Below are positions 1 to 6,285 of a stretch of DNA of 9,551 nt, one piece after another; the first letter of the stretch is position 1, and every line of letters begins with the position of its first letter. Origin of the DNA: Candidatus Poribacteria bacterium (GTDB taxonomy: Bacteria; Poribacteria; WGA-4E; WGA-3G); assembly GCA_009835515.1 (NCBI GenBank), contig VXXH01000753.1, positions 1-9,551 of the forward strand, in the 5' to 3' direction. Below the pieces are notes generated by a model. The model saw nothing but the letters and a program-made list of their open reading frames with translations, searched no databases and had not been told where the DNA came from. The translations under genes were made by a program, and so were the position numbers.

Positions 1-2
1 GT

Positions 3-116
3 CCAAACCCAGAAAAAGCAATCACAAGAGCCTTAGCATCCGCAGCGCCGACGGACCTGATCTGCATTACGGGTTCACTCTACCTTGTCGGTCAGGCACT
101 CGAATTTTTTAAATGA
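3..116 (+). CDS. folC: C-terminal end of folylpolyglutamate/dihydrofolate synthase (partial)
   Basis: Reading from base 3, the sequence is open up to a TGA at 114-116 and gives 37 residues whose end is DLICITGSLYLVGQALEFF. This matches the usual C-terminus of FolC-type Mur ligases (a hydrophobic strand, then a TGSLYLVG-like motif just before the stop). FolC adds glutamate to dihydropteroate or folates in the cytoplasm. Only the tail is inside the window, so neither the start nor the catalytic domain can be checked. The gap to hppA is 35 bases and A-rich, with no terminator-like hairpin, so read-through into hppA is possible. The family call rests on this one motif. Confidence 0.72.
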   Translation, partial: PNPEKAITRALASAAPTDLICITGSLYLVGQALEFFK

Positions 117-151
117 AAATAAAAATGAAAAATAGAAAAGAGAGGTTTTAA

Positions 152-2509
152 ATGCGTGATATCACTTGCAAAAGACGGTGGCTAAATTGGAAGTCATTTC
201 TGATAGTCCTCCCCCTCCTCAATTTAGCCACCGAAGCTTTTGCCCAAACAACCCCTCGTCCAGATGTGCCGCCGGCATGGTGGATCGCCCCTATTGGTGC
301 ACTCATCGCTTTGGGATTCGCCTACCATTTCTACCGTGCCGTGATGAAACAGGACGAAGGCACTGAAACCATGCGCGACATAGCACAATCTGTTCGAGAA
401 GGCGCGATGGCATATATCAGGCAACAATACAAAGTCGTCGGTATTGTCTTTGTTGTGCTCTGTCTGATCTTCATCTTCATGGCGTTCGTCCTTGATGCGC
501 AAAATAAGGTCGTCCCGTTCGCGTTTCTAACAGGCGGGTTCTTCTCAGGGCTTTGCGGTTTCCTCGGTATGAAGACTGCTACCAACGCCTCCGCCCGCAC
601 AACGAGTGCTGCTATGCAAGGACTCAACGCCGGTTTAAAGGTCTCGTTCCGCGCCGGGGCGGTCATGGGATTGATAGTCGTCGGATTCGCACTGCTTGAT
701 ATTACCGGATGGTTCCTCATTCTCTACTATCTCTTTCCAAAAATATTACCTGGATTCTTGGAAGTCAATCCACTCCCCCAGATTACTGTGATTATGCTGA
801 GTTTCGGTATGGGTGCCTCAACACAAGCCCTCTTCGCCCGCGTCGGCGGCGGTATCTATACAAAAGCAGCGGATGTCGGCGCAGACCTCGTCGGAAAAGT
901 TGAAGCCGGCATTCCAGAGGACGACCCTCGCAACCCAGCTGCCATCGCAGATAACGTCGGCGACAACGTCGGTGATGTCGCAGGTATGGGGGCCGACCTC
1001 TACGAATCCTATGCGGGTTCAATTCTCGCAACCGCCGCACTCGGTGTCGCGGCTGTCGCTGCCAAAGATCACGATAACCTTGTGGACCAGCTTAAATATC
1101 TCTCGGCACCGATGATTATCGCTGGCATCGGCGTGATCCTCTCTATTTTGGGCATCTATCTCGTGCGTACAAAAGAGGGCGCGACCATGAAACAGTTGAT
1201 GGGTTCCCTTAACTTCGGAATTAACGGGAGTGCTTTCGGCATCGCCATCTTGTCGCTCCCTGTGCTTATCTACCTCGATCTCCCGAACAAGTGGCAGGTG
1301 TGGGGCGCGATCATCGCTGGGCTTGTAGCAGGTTTGATTATCGGCAAAGTCACCGAAATCTTTACCTCTCACGATTACGCGCCAACGCGTGCCATCGCCA
1401 AGCAGGCGCAAACCGGACCCGCAACCGTGATTATTGAAGGGATTGCTGTCGGTATGGAATCAACGGCGATTCCAGTCATAACGATTGTTGCCGCAGTTGC
1501 TGTCAGCTACTACCTGCCTGGGGGCGCGACGGAACCGCTGATGGGGCTTTACGGTGTCGGTATCGCTGCTGTCGGTATGCTGGCGACGCTCGGGATAACC
1601 CTTGCCACAGATGCTTATGGCCCCATCGCAGACAACGCTGGCGGCAACGCTGAAATGGCAAAGCTCGATGAAAGTGTCCGAGAACGCACGGATCAATTGG
1701 ACGCGCTCGGTAATACGACCGCCGCAACCGGTAAGGGATTTGCAATCGGCTCAGCAGCACTCACAGCTCTCGCACTGCTTGCCGCCTATTTGGAAGAAAT
1801 TCGATACGGTTTAATCCATTTGGCAGGTAAGGACACACTGGATATCGAAGGCGAAGGCACAGTTGAGACGCTGAAAGTTAGCGTCAGTCAATTTATGGAT
1901 TACTACGATGTCACGCTGATGAATCCACAAGTGCTCATCGGGTTGTTCATCGGGGCAGTGATGGCGTTCTATTTCTGCGCGTTGACAATGAAAGCCGTCG
2001 GACGTGCCGCTGGTGCTATGGTCGCAGAGGTGCGTCGCCAATTTCGGGAGAAGCCTGGTATTATGAAGGGTGAAGAGAAACCCGATTACGCACGCTGTGT
2101 CGAAATCTCGACTGTTGGTGCACAGCGCGAGATGATCTTCCCGTCACTCATCGCGATCATTGTACCTGTCGCTGTCGGTCTGATTTTCGATGTCGGTGGT
2201 GTGTTAGGGTTACTCGCAGGCGGTTTAGCGACCGGCTTCGTACTCGCAATTATGATGGCAAATGCTGGGGGCGCATGGGATAACGCCAAGAAATTCATCG
2301 AAGAAGGTAGACACAAAGAAGAATACGGTGAAAAAGGTTCCGAGCAACACAAGGCTACCGTTGTCGGCGATACCGTCGGCGACCCGTTCAAAGATACCTC
2401 CGGCCCATCGCTTAACATCCTGATTAAGTTGATGTCTATGGTGTCAGTCGTGTTCGCCGGTCTGATCGCAAAATACGGCGGCATACTTAGCAATTGGCTC
2501 GGTATGTAG
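152..2509 (+). CDS. hppA: Membrane-bound ion-translocating pyrophosphatase, K+-dependent type
   Basis: The 785-residue integral membrane protein hydrolyses pyrophosphate and pumps H+ and/or Na+ across the membrane. Seen: the DX7KXE active-site motif (D241, K249, E251), the acidic DNVGDNVGD loop at 267-275, ADNAGGNAEM at 493-502, WDNAKK at 709-714 and GDPFKDT at 743-749. About 16 hydrophobic segments are expected. GNTTAATGKGF (520-530) has Ala524 where K+-independent enzymes have Lys, pointing to a K+-dependent enzyme. Glu285 in the YESY motif sits as in Na+-pumping relatives rather than plant-type H+ pumps; ion choice cannot be settled from this. The start is supported by GAGAGG at 140-145, six bases upstream. 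Residues 1-31 look like a cleavable signal (KRR, hydrophobic 16-26, AFA before Gln32), longer than the N-terminus of many relatives. The matching DNA forms a strong hairpin. Confidence 0.95.
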   Translation: MRDITCKRRWLNWKSFLIVLPLLNLATEAFAQTTPRPDVPPAWWIAPIGALIALGFAYHFYRAVMKQDEGTETMRDIAQSVREGAMAYIRQQYKVVGIVFVVLCLIFIFMAFVLDAQNKVVPFAFLTGGFFSGLCGFLGMKTATNASARTTSAAMQGLNAGLKVSFRAGAVMGLIVVGFALLDITGWFLILYYLFPKILPGFLEVNPLPQITVIMLSFGMGASTQALFARVGGGIYTKAADVGADLVGKVEAGIPEDDPRNPAAIADNVGDNVGDVAGMGADLYESYAGSILATAALGVAAVAAKDHDNLVDQLKYLSAPMIIAGIGVILSILGIYLVRTKEGATMKQLMGSLNFGINGSAFGIAILSLPVLIYLDLPNKWQVWGAIIAGLVAGLIIGKVTEIFTSHDYAPTRAIAKQAQTGPATVIIEGIAVGMESTAIPVITIVAAVAVSYYLPGGATEPLMGLYGVGIAAVGMLATLGITLATDAYGPIADNAGGNAEMAKLDESVRERTDQLDALGNTTAATGKGFAIGSAALTALALLAAYLEEIRYGLIHLAGKDTLDIEGEGTVETLKVSVSQFMDYYDVTLMNPQVLIGLFIGAVMAFYFCALTMKAVGRAAGAMVAEVRRQFREKPGIMKGEEKPDYARCVEISTVGAQREMIFPSLIAIIVPVAVGLIFDVGGVLGLLAGGLATGFVLAIMMANAGGAWDNAKKFIEEGRHKEEYGEKGSEQHKATVVGDTVGDPFKDTSGPSLNILIKLMSMVSVVFAGLIAKYGGILSNWLGM
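168..243 (+). repeat. Long inverted repeat (hairpin) inside the 5' end of hppA
   Basis: CGGTGGCTAAATTG at 176-189 is perfectly complementary to CAATTTAGCCACCG at 220-233 (14 of 14 bases, 30-base loop). After a small 1 x 3 internal loop, GCAAAAG at 168-174 pairs with CTTTTGC at 237-243, giving 21 base pairs. The loop holds a pyrimidine run, CCTCCCCCTCCT, at 208-219 that resembles an anti-Shine-Dalgarno. The structure begins 16 bases after the first base of the start codon and covers codons 6-31, the signal-like segment. It could be an mRNA structure affecting initiation or a relic of a small palindromic insertion. Complementarity is read directly; function is inference. Confidence 0.8.
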
Positions 2510-2539
2510 AGGGACCTGGCACATCCAACGGATAAAAAT

Positions 2540-3055
2540 ATGAAACTCAAAAGCCTCATTGTATATATCTTGAGTGTACTTGTCTTCACCATAGGGTGTC
2601 AGCAGTTAAACGACCAGATAAAGACGGGTCCTGATGATCCGGTATCTATTTCTGTAGATGACGTTAATCCAGACGAAATATTCTATACAGGTGCTGTTTT
2701 CGTTGGTGATGCGGGAGATAGGTTCGGCACCGACGCATATACCTTAAATTCTGTTACTATCACAGATGATACGCTAAATATCAGTGTATCCTACAGTGGT
2801 GGGTGTGAAGCACATCAATTCACACTTGTCGTTTCAGAAGAGTTTCTTGAATCGTTCCCAGTTCAATTGCAAGTTTCGATTGCACACAATGCTAACGGCG
2901 ACACATGTGAAGCATATCCAACAGAAAACTATCGCTTTGATCTTACGCCAATCAAGACAATGTATCAGGCGGCTTATCGACAGGAAGCAGGTACGATCAT
3001 TTTACGCCTCAAAGATGCTCCAGACGGAGAACTCGTCTACGAATTTACAATGTAG
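2540..3055 (+). CDS. Small secreted lipoprotein of unknown function
   Basis: I do not recognise a named family. The 171-residue protein starts with a lipoprotein signal: MKLK, a hydrophobic stretch (6-18) and a lipobox ending TIGC, so Cys20 would be the lipidated residue. Thr at -3 is slightly unusual. The mature part is acidic near its N-terminus (PDDP, DDVNPDE) and then looks mostly beta-strand. Two further cysteines, C89 in GGCEAHQFTL and C123 in GDTCEAYPTENYRFDL, could form a disulfide in the periplasm. The gene begins 30 bases after the hppA stop with only a weak ribosome site (GGAT), so it is probably co-transcribed with hppA. Base and codon use are more A/T-rich than in its neighbours. 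A binding or envelope role is possible but unsupported. Confidence 0.75.
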   Translation: MKLKSLIVYILSVLVFTIGCQQLNDQIKTGPDDPVSISVDDVNPDEIFYTGAVFVGDAGDRFGTDAYTLNSVTITDDTLNISVSYSGGCEAHQFTLVVSEEFLESFPVQLQVSIAHNANGDTCEAYPTENYRFDLTPIKTMYQAAYRQEAGTIILRLKDAPDGELVYEFTM

Positions 3056-3124
3056 CCATAATTACCAAATCTCGGCGTTGTAAGGCAACCGATTTTCCAT
3101 GCCTCTGCCTTCTGCCTTTTTATT

Positions 3125-3145
3125 AATTTGTAGGCAATTTGTAGG
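3125..3145 (+). repeat. Tandem 11-base repeat carrying the ilvD ribosome binding site
   Basis: AATTTGTAGG occurs twice, at 3125-3134 and 3136-3145, with a period of 11 bases. The second copy runs into GAG to make AGGAG at 3143-3147, the Shine-Dalgarno of ilvD, 11 bases before the ATG at 3159. The first copy is a partial duplicate of that site. The rest of the 103-base gap 3056-3158 shows a CTGCCTT doublet near 3106-3118 and a short T run, but no convincing promoter or terminator. Confidence 0.55.
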
Positions 3146-3158
3146 AGAACCCAAAGAA

Positions 3159-4838
3159 ATGTCCAATAAATTGAAACCCCGAAGTTATGCGATTACCGAT
3201 GGACCTGACCGCGCCGCCGCTCGGACAATGCTTATGTTCGGCGATGGCGGGCTTTCACCTGAAGACCTTGACAAACCAATTATCGGGGTTGCCAATACGT
3301 GGATTGAGATCGGTCCCTGTAACTTCCACTTAAGAAGACTTGCTGCTAAGGTCAAAGAAGGCATCCGCGCCGCAGGTGGCACACCACTCGAATTCAATAC
3401 CGTTAGCATCTCTGATGGCATCACTATGGGCACCGAAGGTATGAAAACCTCGCTGATCAGTCGAGAGATCATCGCTGATTCGATCGAGTTGGTCTCCATC
3501 GGCAACATGTTTGATGCTGTCGTCGCTCTTTGTGGATGCGACAAAACCGTTCCCGGCACCGTCATGGCACTGGCGCGGTTAGACATTCCATCTCTTACGC
3601 TTTACGGCGGTTCGATTATGCCGGGCAACTTTCAGGGACGTGATGTCACGATCCAGGATGTCTTTGAAGCCGTCGGGCAGCACGCCGAAGGCACGATAAC
3701 CGTTGAAGAACTTGACGATCTGATTAGCAAAGGGTGCCCGGGGCCCGGGGCATGCGGCGGACAGTTTACTGCCAATACCATGGCAACAGCCGTTGAAATG
3801 TTGGGCATCGCGCCGATGGGAAGCGGGAGTGTCCCGGCTGTCGTGGAGGAAAAGGACAACGAGGCATACAAAGCCGGACAACTCGTCATGGACATGCTCG
3901 CCGCTGACCGACGACCGAGTCAAATTATTACCCGTAAGTCGCTTGAGAATGCAATTACTTCTGTCGCCGCGACCGGTGGTTCTACCAACGGCGTTCTACA
4001 TCTCCTCGCTATCGCACACGAAGCACAGGTCCCGATAACAATTGAAGACTTCCACACCATTAGTCAAAGAACGCCCGTATTAGCCGACCTTAAACCGGGC
4101 GGGCAGTTTGTCGCTAACGACCTCTATGAAGCCGGGGGCATCCCGTTCTTAGCAAAACGCATGGCAGAGGCGGGTCTACTTCATACCGACGAACTCACTG
4201 TCACCGGTAAAACCATCGGTGAAGAGGCAGGTGCAGCCACTGAAACCGACGGACAACAGGTAGTCAGATCCGTGGATGCACCGCTCAAACCGACCGGCGG
4301 ATTTGCTATTTTGAGAGGGAACCTTGCACCAGATGGGTGTGTTATCAAGTTAGCCGGACAGGACAAAACCCTCCATCGCGGTCCTGCACGTATCTTTGAA
4401 CGTGAAGAGGATACCTTCGCTGCCATTAAAGGTGGAGAGATCAAAGCCGGTGATGTCGTCGTTATCCGTTATGAGGGTCCCATCGGTGGTCCCGGCATGC
4501 GTGAGATGTTAGGTGTAACGGCAGCACTCGTTGGTGCCGGTTTGAGTGAAGATGTCGCACTTTTAACCGACGGTAGATTCTCCGGCGCAACGCACGGTTT
4601 CATGATCTGCCACGTCGCACCTGAAGCGGCGAAAGGCGGTCCCATCGCCATCCTCCAAGAAGGCGACGAAATCGTTATTGACGCAAAGGAACGACGACTT
4701 GACGTTGAACTCTCCGACGCTGAAATCCGAGCACGTTTTGAGGAGTGGAGACCGCCTGAACCGCGTTATGCCCGTGGGGTCATGGCAAAATATGCGAACT
4801 CCGTCTCTTCTGCTTCTGAAGGTGCTGTGACAGGATAG
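3159..4838 (+). CDS. ilvD: Dihydroxy-acid dehydratase
   Basis: This 559-residue cytoplasmic enzyme dehydrates 2,3-dihydroxy-isovalerate and 2,3-dihydroxy-3-methylvalerate to the 2-keto acids, a late step of valine, isoleucine and leucine synthesis (pantothenate also draws on it). Seen: the three iron-sulfur cysteines C54 (GPCNFH), C127 (GCDKTVPG) and C199 (GPGACGG), Lys129 next to C127 where the family has a carbamylated metal-binding lysine, SDG at 85-87, GGPGMREM at 443-450, and the catalytic-serine loop [10 protein letters not shown] at 471-480 (S475). The length is normal for the family. An in-frame ATG at 3099 would add 20 residues not expected in IlvD. The ATG at 3159 has AGGAG upstream and gives the usual [13 protein letters not shown] start. 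No other branched-chain gene lies in the window. Confidence 0.96.
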   Translation: MSNKLKPRSYAITDGPDRAAARTMLMFGDGGLSPEDLDKPIIGVANTWIEIGPCNFHLRRLAAKVKEGIRAAGGTPLEFNTVSISDGITMGTEGMKTSLISREIIADSIELVSIGNMFDAVVALCGCDKTVPGTVMALARLDIPSLTLYGGSIMPGNFQGRDVTIQDVFEAVGQHAEGTITVEELDDLISKGCPGPGACGGQFTANTMATAVEMLGIAPMGSGSVPAVVEEKDNEAYKAGQLVMDMLAADRRPSQIITRKSLENAITSVAATGGSTNGVLHLLAIAHEAQVPITIEDFHTISQRTPVLADLKPGGQFVANDLYEAGGIPFLAKRMAEAGLLHTDELTVTGKTIGEEAGAATETDGQQVVRSVDAPLKPTGGFAILRGNLAPDGCVIKLAGQDKTLHRGPARIFEREEDTFAAIKGGEIKAGDVVVIRYEGPIGGPGMREMLGVTAALVGAGLSEDVALLTDGRFSGATHGFMICHVAPEAAKGGPIAILQEGDEIVIDAKERRLDVELSDAEIRARFEEWRPPEPRYARGVMAKYANSVSSASEGAVTG

Positions 4839-4867
4839 AACCGTTACATGCTGTTATTTTAGCGGTT
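4839..4867. other. Weak hairpin between the convergent ilvD and Uma2 genes
   Basis: AACCGTTA at 4839-4846 can pair with TAGCGGTT at 4860-4867 (8 pairs including one G-U, 13-base loop). It starts right after the ilvD stop and overlaps the last codons and stop of the opposite-strand gene. Neither side is followed by a T run, so it is not a classical intrinsic terminator; it is simply the only candidate in the 20-base gap. Confidence 0.25.
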
Positions 4868-5686
4868 AGCGAGTTGCTGCCGGAGACGCTCTAGTTCACT
4901 TTCTACTTCCTGTCGCCGTTGTGCTTCTTCTGTTGCGCGCGCCTCTGCTTCCATCCGAAGTTGCTGCTCCTCCATCCGAAGTTGCTGCTCCTCCATCCGA
5001 AGTTGCTGCTCCTCCATCCGAAGCCGATGCTCCTCCATAGAAGTCGTAATCGGGGTGCCATCCGGTAGATACGGGCGCAAAAGCCTGACGTGGGTATCCA
5101 GTTGATCTTCGCACCGAAAAAATAGATTTAACGCTTCGCTGAACAAGCCCCCCTGCGGGTCCGGTGAAAGCTCTACGATGCCACCTGATGGATCCCGCTG
5201 CCATCCCCGAAATTCTGAAGGTTTCTTCATTTCAGGTTGATGGATGAAGTATTCTTGAGCCTTCATATCCATCAGATAGCGTTGGACTTTTTCATGCCGA
5301 TCCTGATCTGCTGTGGAATCAGAAAGAAATTCAAAAATAGCCGCAGGGGTGGCACCTTCTGACCACGTATAAAAACTTCGCCGCTGTGGAAATTTAGCAA
5401 CACCAAAGACAACATAAACATCGGGCGCGACGAATTTCGTGATGTCCCCTTCATGGTAGTAGATAAAACTGTCAACGCCAATATAGATATGTGCATTAAT
5501 CGAGAAGTATCGAGAGAGTTGTTCAGAAAATATGGTAATCTGGTCGGCGTGAAATCCGGTCGCGGCCATAGGCTCATCGTCCTCGCAAGGGTATCCTTCA
5601 ATGTAAACAGTGGGTTTTCCGCTCGCTTTTGGAAAGATAGGCATATATTTTTTTTGCTTGAATTCAAAGTCTTGTAAGGTATCCAT
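4859..5686 (-). CDS. Uma2-family (DUF820) restriction-endonuclease-like protein with charged repeat tail
   Basis: The 275-residue protein has the PD-(D/E)XK fold signature of the Uma2 family: D89 in APDVYVVFG, E119 in PAAIFEFLSDST and K133 in the D-x-HEKVQRYL helix. These match the family pattern PDV...E.lS..T...D...K...Y. Its biological role is unknown; such proteins occur in many copies in cyanobacteria, Chloroflexi and similar genomes. Residues 217-275 form a highly charged helix with a 7-residue repeat (MEEQQLR), encoded by 21-nt DNA repeats. I chose the ATG at 5686 because GGAGGAG sits four bases upstream on the minus strand. A TTG at 5749 would add 21 acidic residues and has no ribosome site. 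The gene is convergent with ilvD and divergent from the cupin. Confidence 0.85.
   Translation of the reverse strand: MDTLQDFEFKQKKYMPIFPKASGKPTVYIEGYPCEDDEPMAATGFHADQITIFSEQLSRYFSINAHIYIGVDSFIYYHEGDITKFVAPDVYVVFGVAKFPQRRSFYTWSEGATPAAIFEFLSDSTADQDRHEKVQRYLMDMKAQEYFIHQPEMKKPSEFRGWQRDPSGGIVELSPDPQGGLFSEALNLFFRCEDQLDTHVRLLRPYLPDGTPITTSMEEHRLRMEEQQLRMEEQQLRMEEQQLRMEAEARATEEAQRRQEVESELERLRQQLANR
4951..5039 (-). repeat. 21-nt tandem repeat in the Uma2 gene
   Basis: On the + strand the unit CCATCCGAAGTTGCTGCTCC(T) occurs three times without a mismatch (4951-4971, 4972-4992, 4993-5013). A fourth, diverged copy (5014-5034) and a partial fifth follow. Each unit encodes seven residues (MEEQQLR-type), so gain or loss of units keeps the frame and changes tail length by seven residues. 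Identity at the DNA level, including third positions, points to recent slippage or duplication. Confidence 0.9.
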
Positions 5687-5758
5687 GATCTCCTCCGTAT
5701 CGGTGTCGGAATCTCCCTCACTTGCATAAGTGTGTGAAGTCTCTATCAACTGTTTATA

Positions 5759-5787
5759 ATTTTAGCAAACCTCTTATCTTTTGTCAA
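5759..5787 (-). promoter_or_regulatory. Candidate sigma70-type promoter for the Uma2 gene
   Basis: On the minus strand TTGACA (5787-5782) is followed after 17 bases by TAAAAT (5764-5759): a perfect -35, optimal spacing and five of six -10 matches. Transcription would start near 5752, leaving about 65 bases of leader before the ATG at 5686. That leader contains a small CACTT/AAGTG hairpin at 5719-5732. Confidence 0.55.
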
Positions 5788-5810
5788 GGGTCGGAAAAAT
5801 CTTGTAAAAT
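5781..5810 (+). promoter_or_regulatory. Candidate sigma70-type promoter for the cupin cluster
   Basis: TTGTCA (5781-5786), 18 bases, then TAAAAT (5805-5810). Transcription would begin near 5817, only about 20 bases before the cupin ATG at 5838. The leader 5811-5837 has no purine-rich ribosome site. The -35 box overlaps that of the opposite promoter by five bases. Confidence 0.45.
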
Positions 5811-5837
5811 CACTCCTAATTTGTTAGACTATATCCC

Positions 5838-6236
5838 ATGAATAAACAGAAACCAATCATCCTTAACGAAGCAGCACTTGACTGGGAAACTTGGGACGAT
5901 CCAGATCTCGCTGCCAGAAGTCCAGTGCGTTGGAAAATCCTCATATCCGGTGAACGCGGCCCCAGCAGTCAACTCTCTACTGGAATAGCAGAAATGACAC
6001 CGGGGACCCTGCTGCCCCTCCATCACCATGCCCCTGCAGAGACATACTATGTCATCAGCGGGCACGGGTATGTGACAGTAGACGATCATGAAGCATCGCT
6101 CAGTCCGGGTGCGTCGGTCTTCATACCCGCCAATGCAAAGCACTCACTCTGTTGTACCGGGACTGAGAATTTAGTTTTCTTGTTCACCTTTGCAGCGGAT
6201 CGGTTCGATGAAATCGTCTACCACTTTGATGTGTAG
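5838..6236 (+). CDS. Single-domain cupin, possible metal enzyme (DMSP lyase-like site)
   Basis: The 132-residue protein is one cupin beta-barrel. Motif 1 is GTLLPLHHHAPAETYYVISG (56-75) with ligands H62, H64 and E68; motif 2 is PGASVFIPANAKHS (90-103) with H102. Tyr70 lies two residues after the metal-binding Glu, and Tyr128 lies near the C-terminus. These spacings equal those I recall for the cupin DMSP lyases DddK (H56, H58, E62, Y64, H96, Y122) and DddW. The length is also close to DddK. Many other cupins share HxHxxxE, so substrate cannot be assigned; a sugar- or small-acid-binding cupin is equally possible. No other in-frame start lies upstream (stop at 5817), and there is no clear Shine-Dalgarno. 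It lies 49 bases before the hydratase gene, probably in the same transcript. Confidence 0.85.
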   Translation: MNKQKPIILNEAALDWETWDDPDLAARSPVRWKILISGERGPSSQLSTGIAEMTPGTLLPLHHHAPAETYYVISGHGYVTVDDHEASLSPGASVFIPANAKHSLCCTGTENLVFLFTFAADRFDEIVYHFDV

Positions 6237-6285
6237 TGCCTAATTACCAGCTGGTTTGAGAACGCTACTAAGGTAAATTACCGAA

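Noticed and set aside
3059..3067. The 9-base string TAATTACCA shared just after the lipoprotein and cupin stops
   Set aside because: Only two copies of a short A/T-rich string, without common flanks or symmetry.
3099..3158. An upstream in-frame ATG that would add 20 residues to IlvD
   Set aside because: No ribosome site precedes it, the added residues are not typical of IlvD, and the ATG at 3159 has AGGAG and gives the usual N-terminus.
3737..3750. Tandem CCCGGGG CCCGGGG GC-rich block inside ilvD
   Set aside because: It encodes the conserved [10 protein letters not shown] cluster-binding loop, so protein conservation explains it.
4896..5204. Opposite-frame ORF with an SDGGAAT repeat protein pattern
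   Set aside because: It is the same 21-nt repeat read in another frame of the Uma2 gene; no ribosome site and no independent coding evidence.
5687..5749. A TTG start that would lengthen the Uma2 protein by 21 residues
   Set aside because: It lies at the predicted transcription start with no Shine-Dalgarno, whereas the ATG at 5686 has GGAGGAG at ideal distance.
6241..6280. TAATTACC/GGTAAATTA inverted repeat and a CCAGCTGG palindrome between the cupin and hydratase genes
   Set aside because: The arms are short, A/T-rich and need a bulge, with no T run after them; chance is adequate, and there is no support for a terminator or operator.
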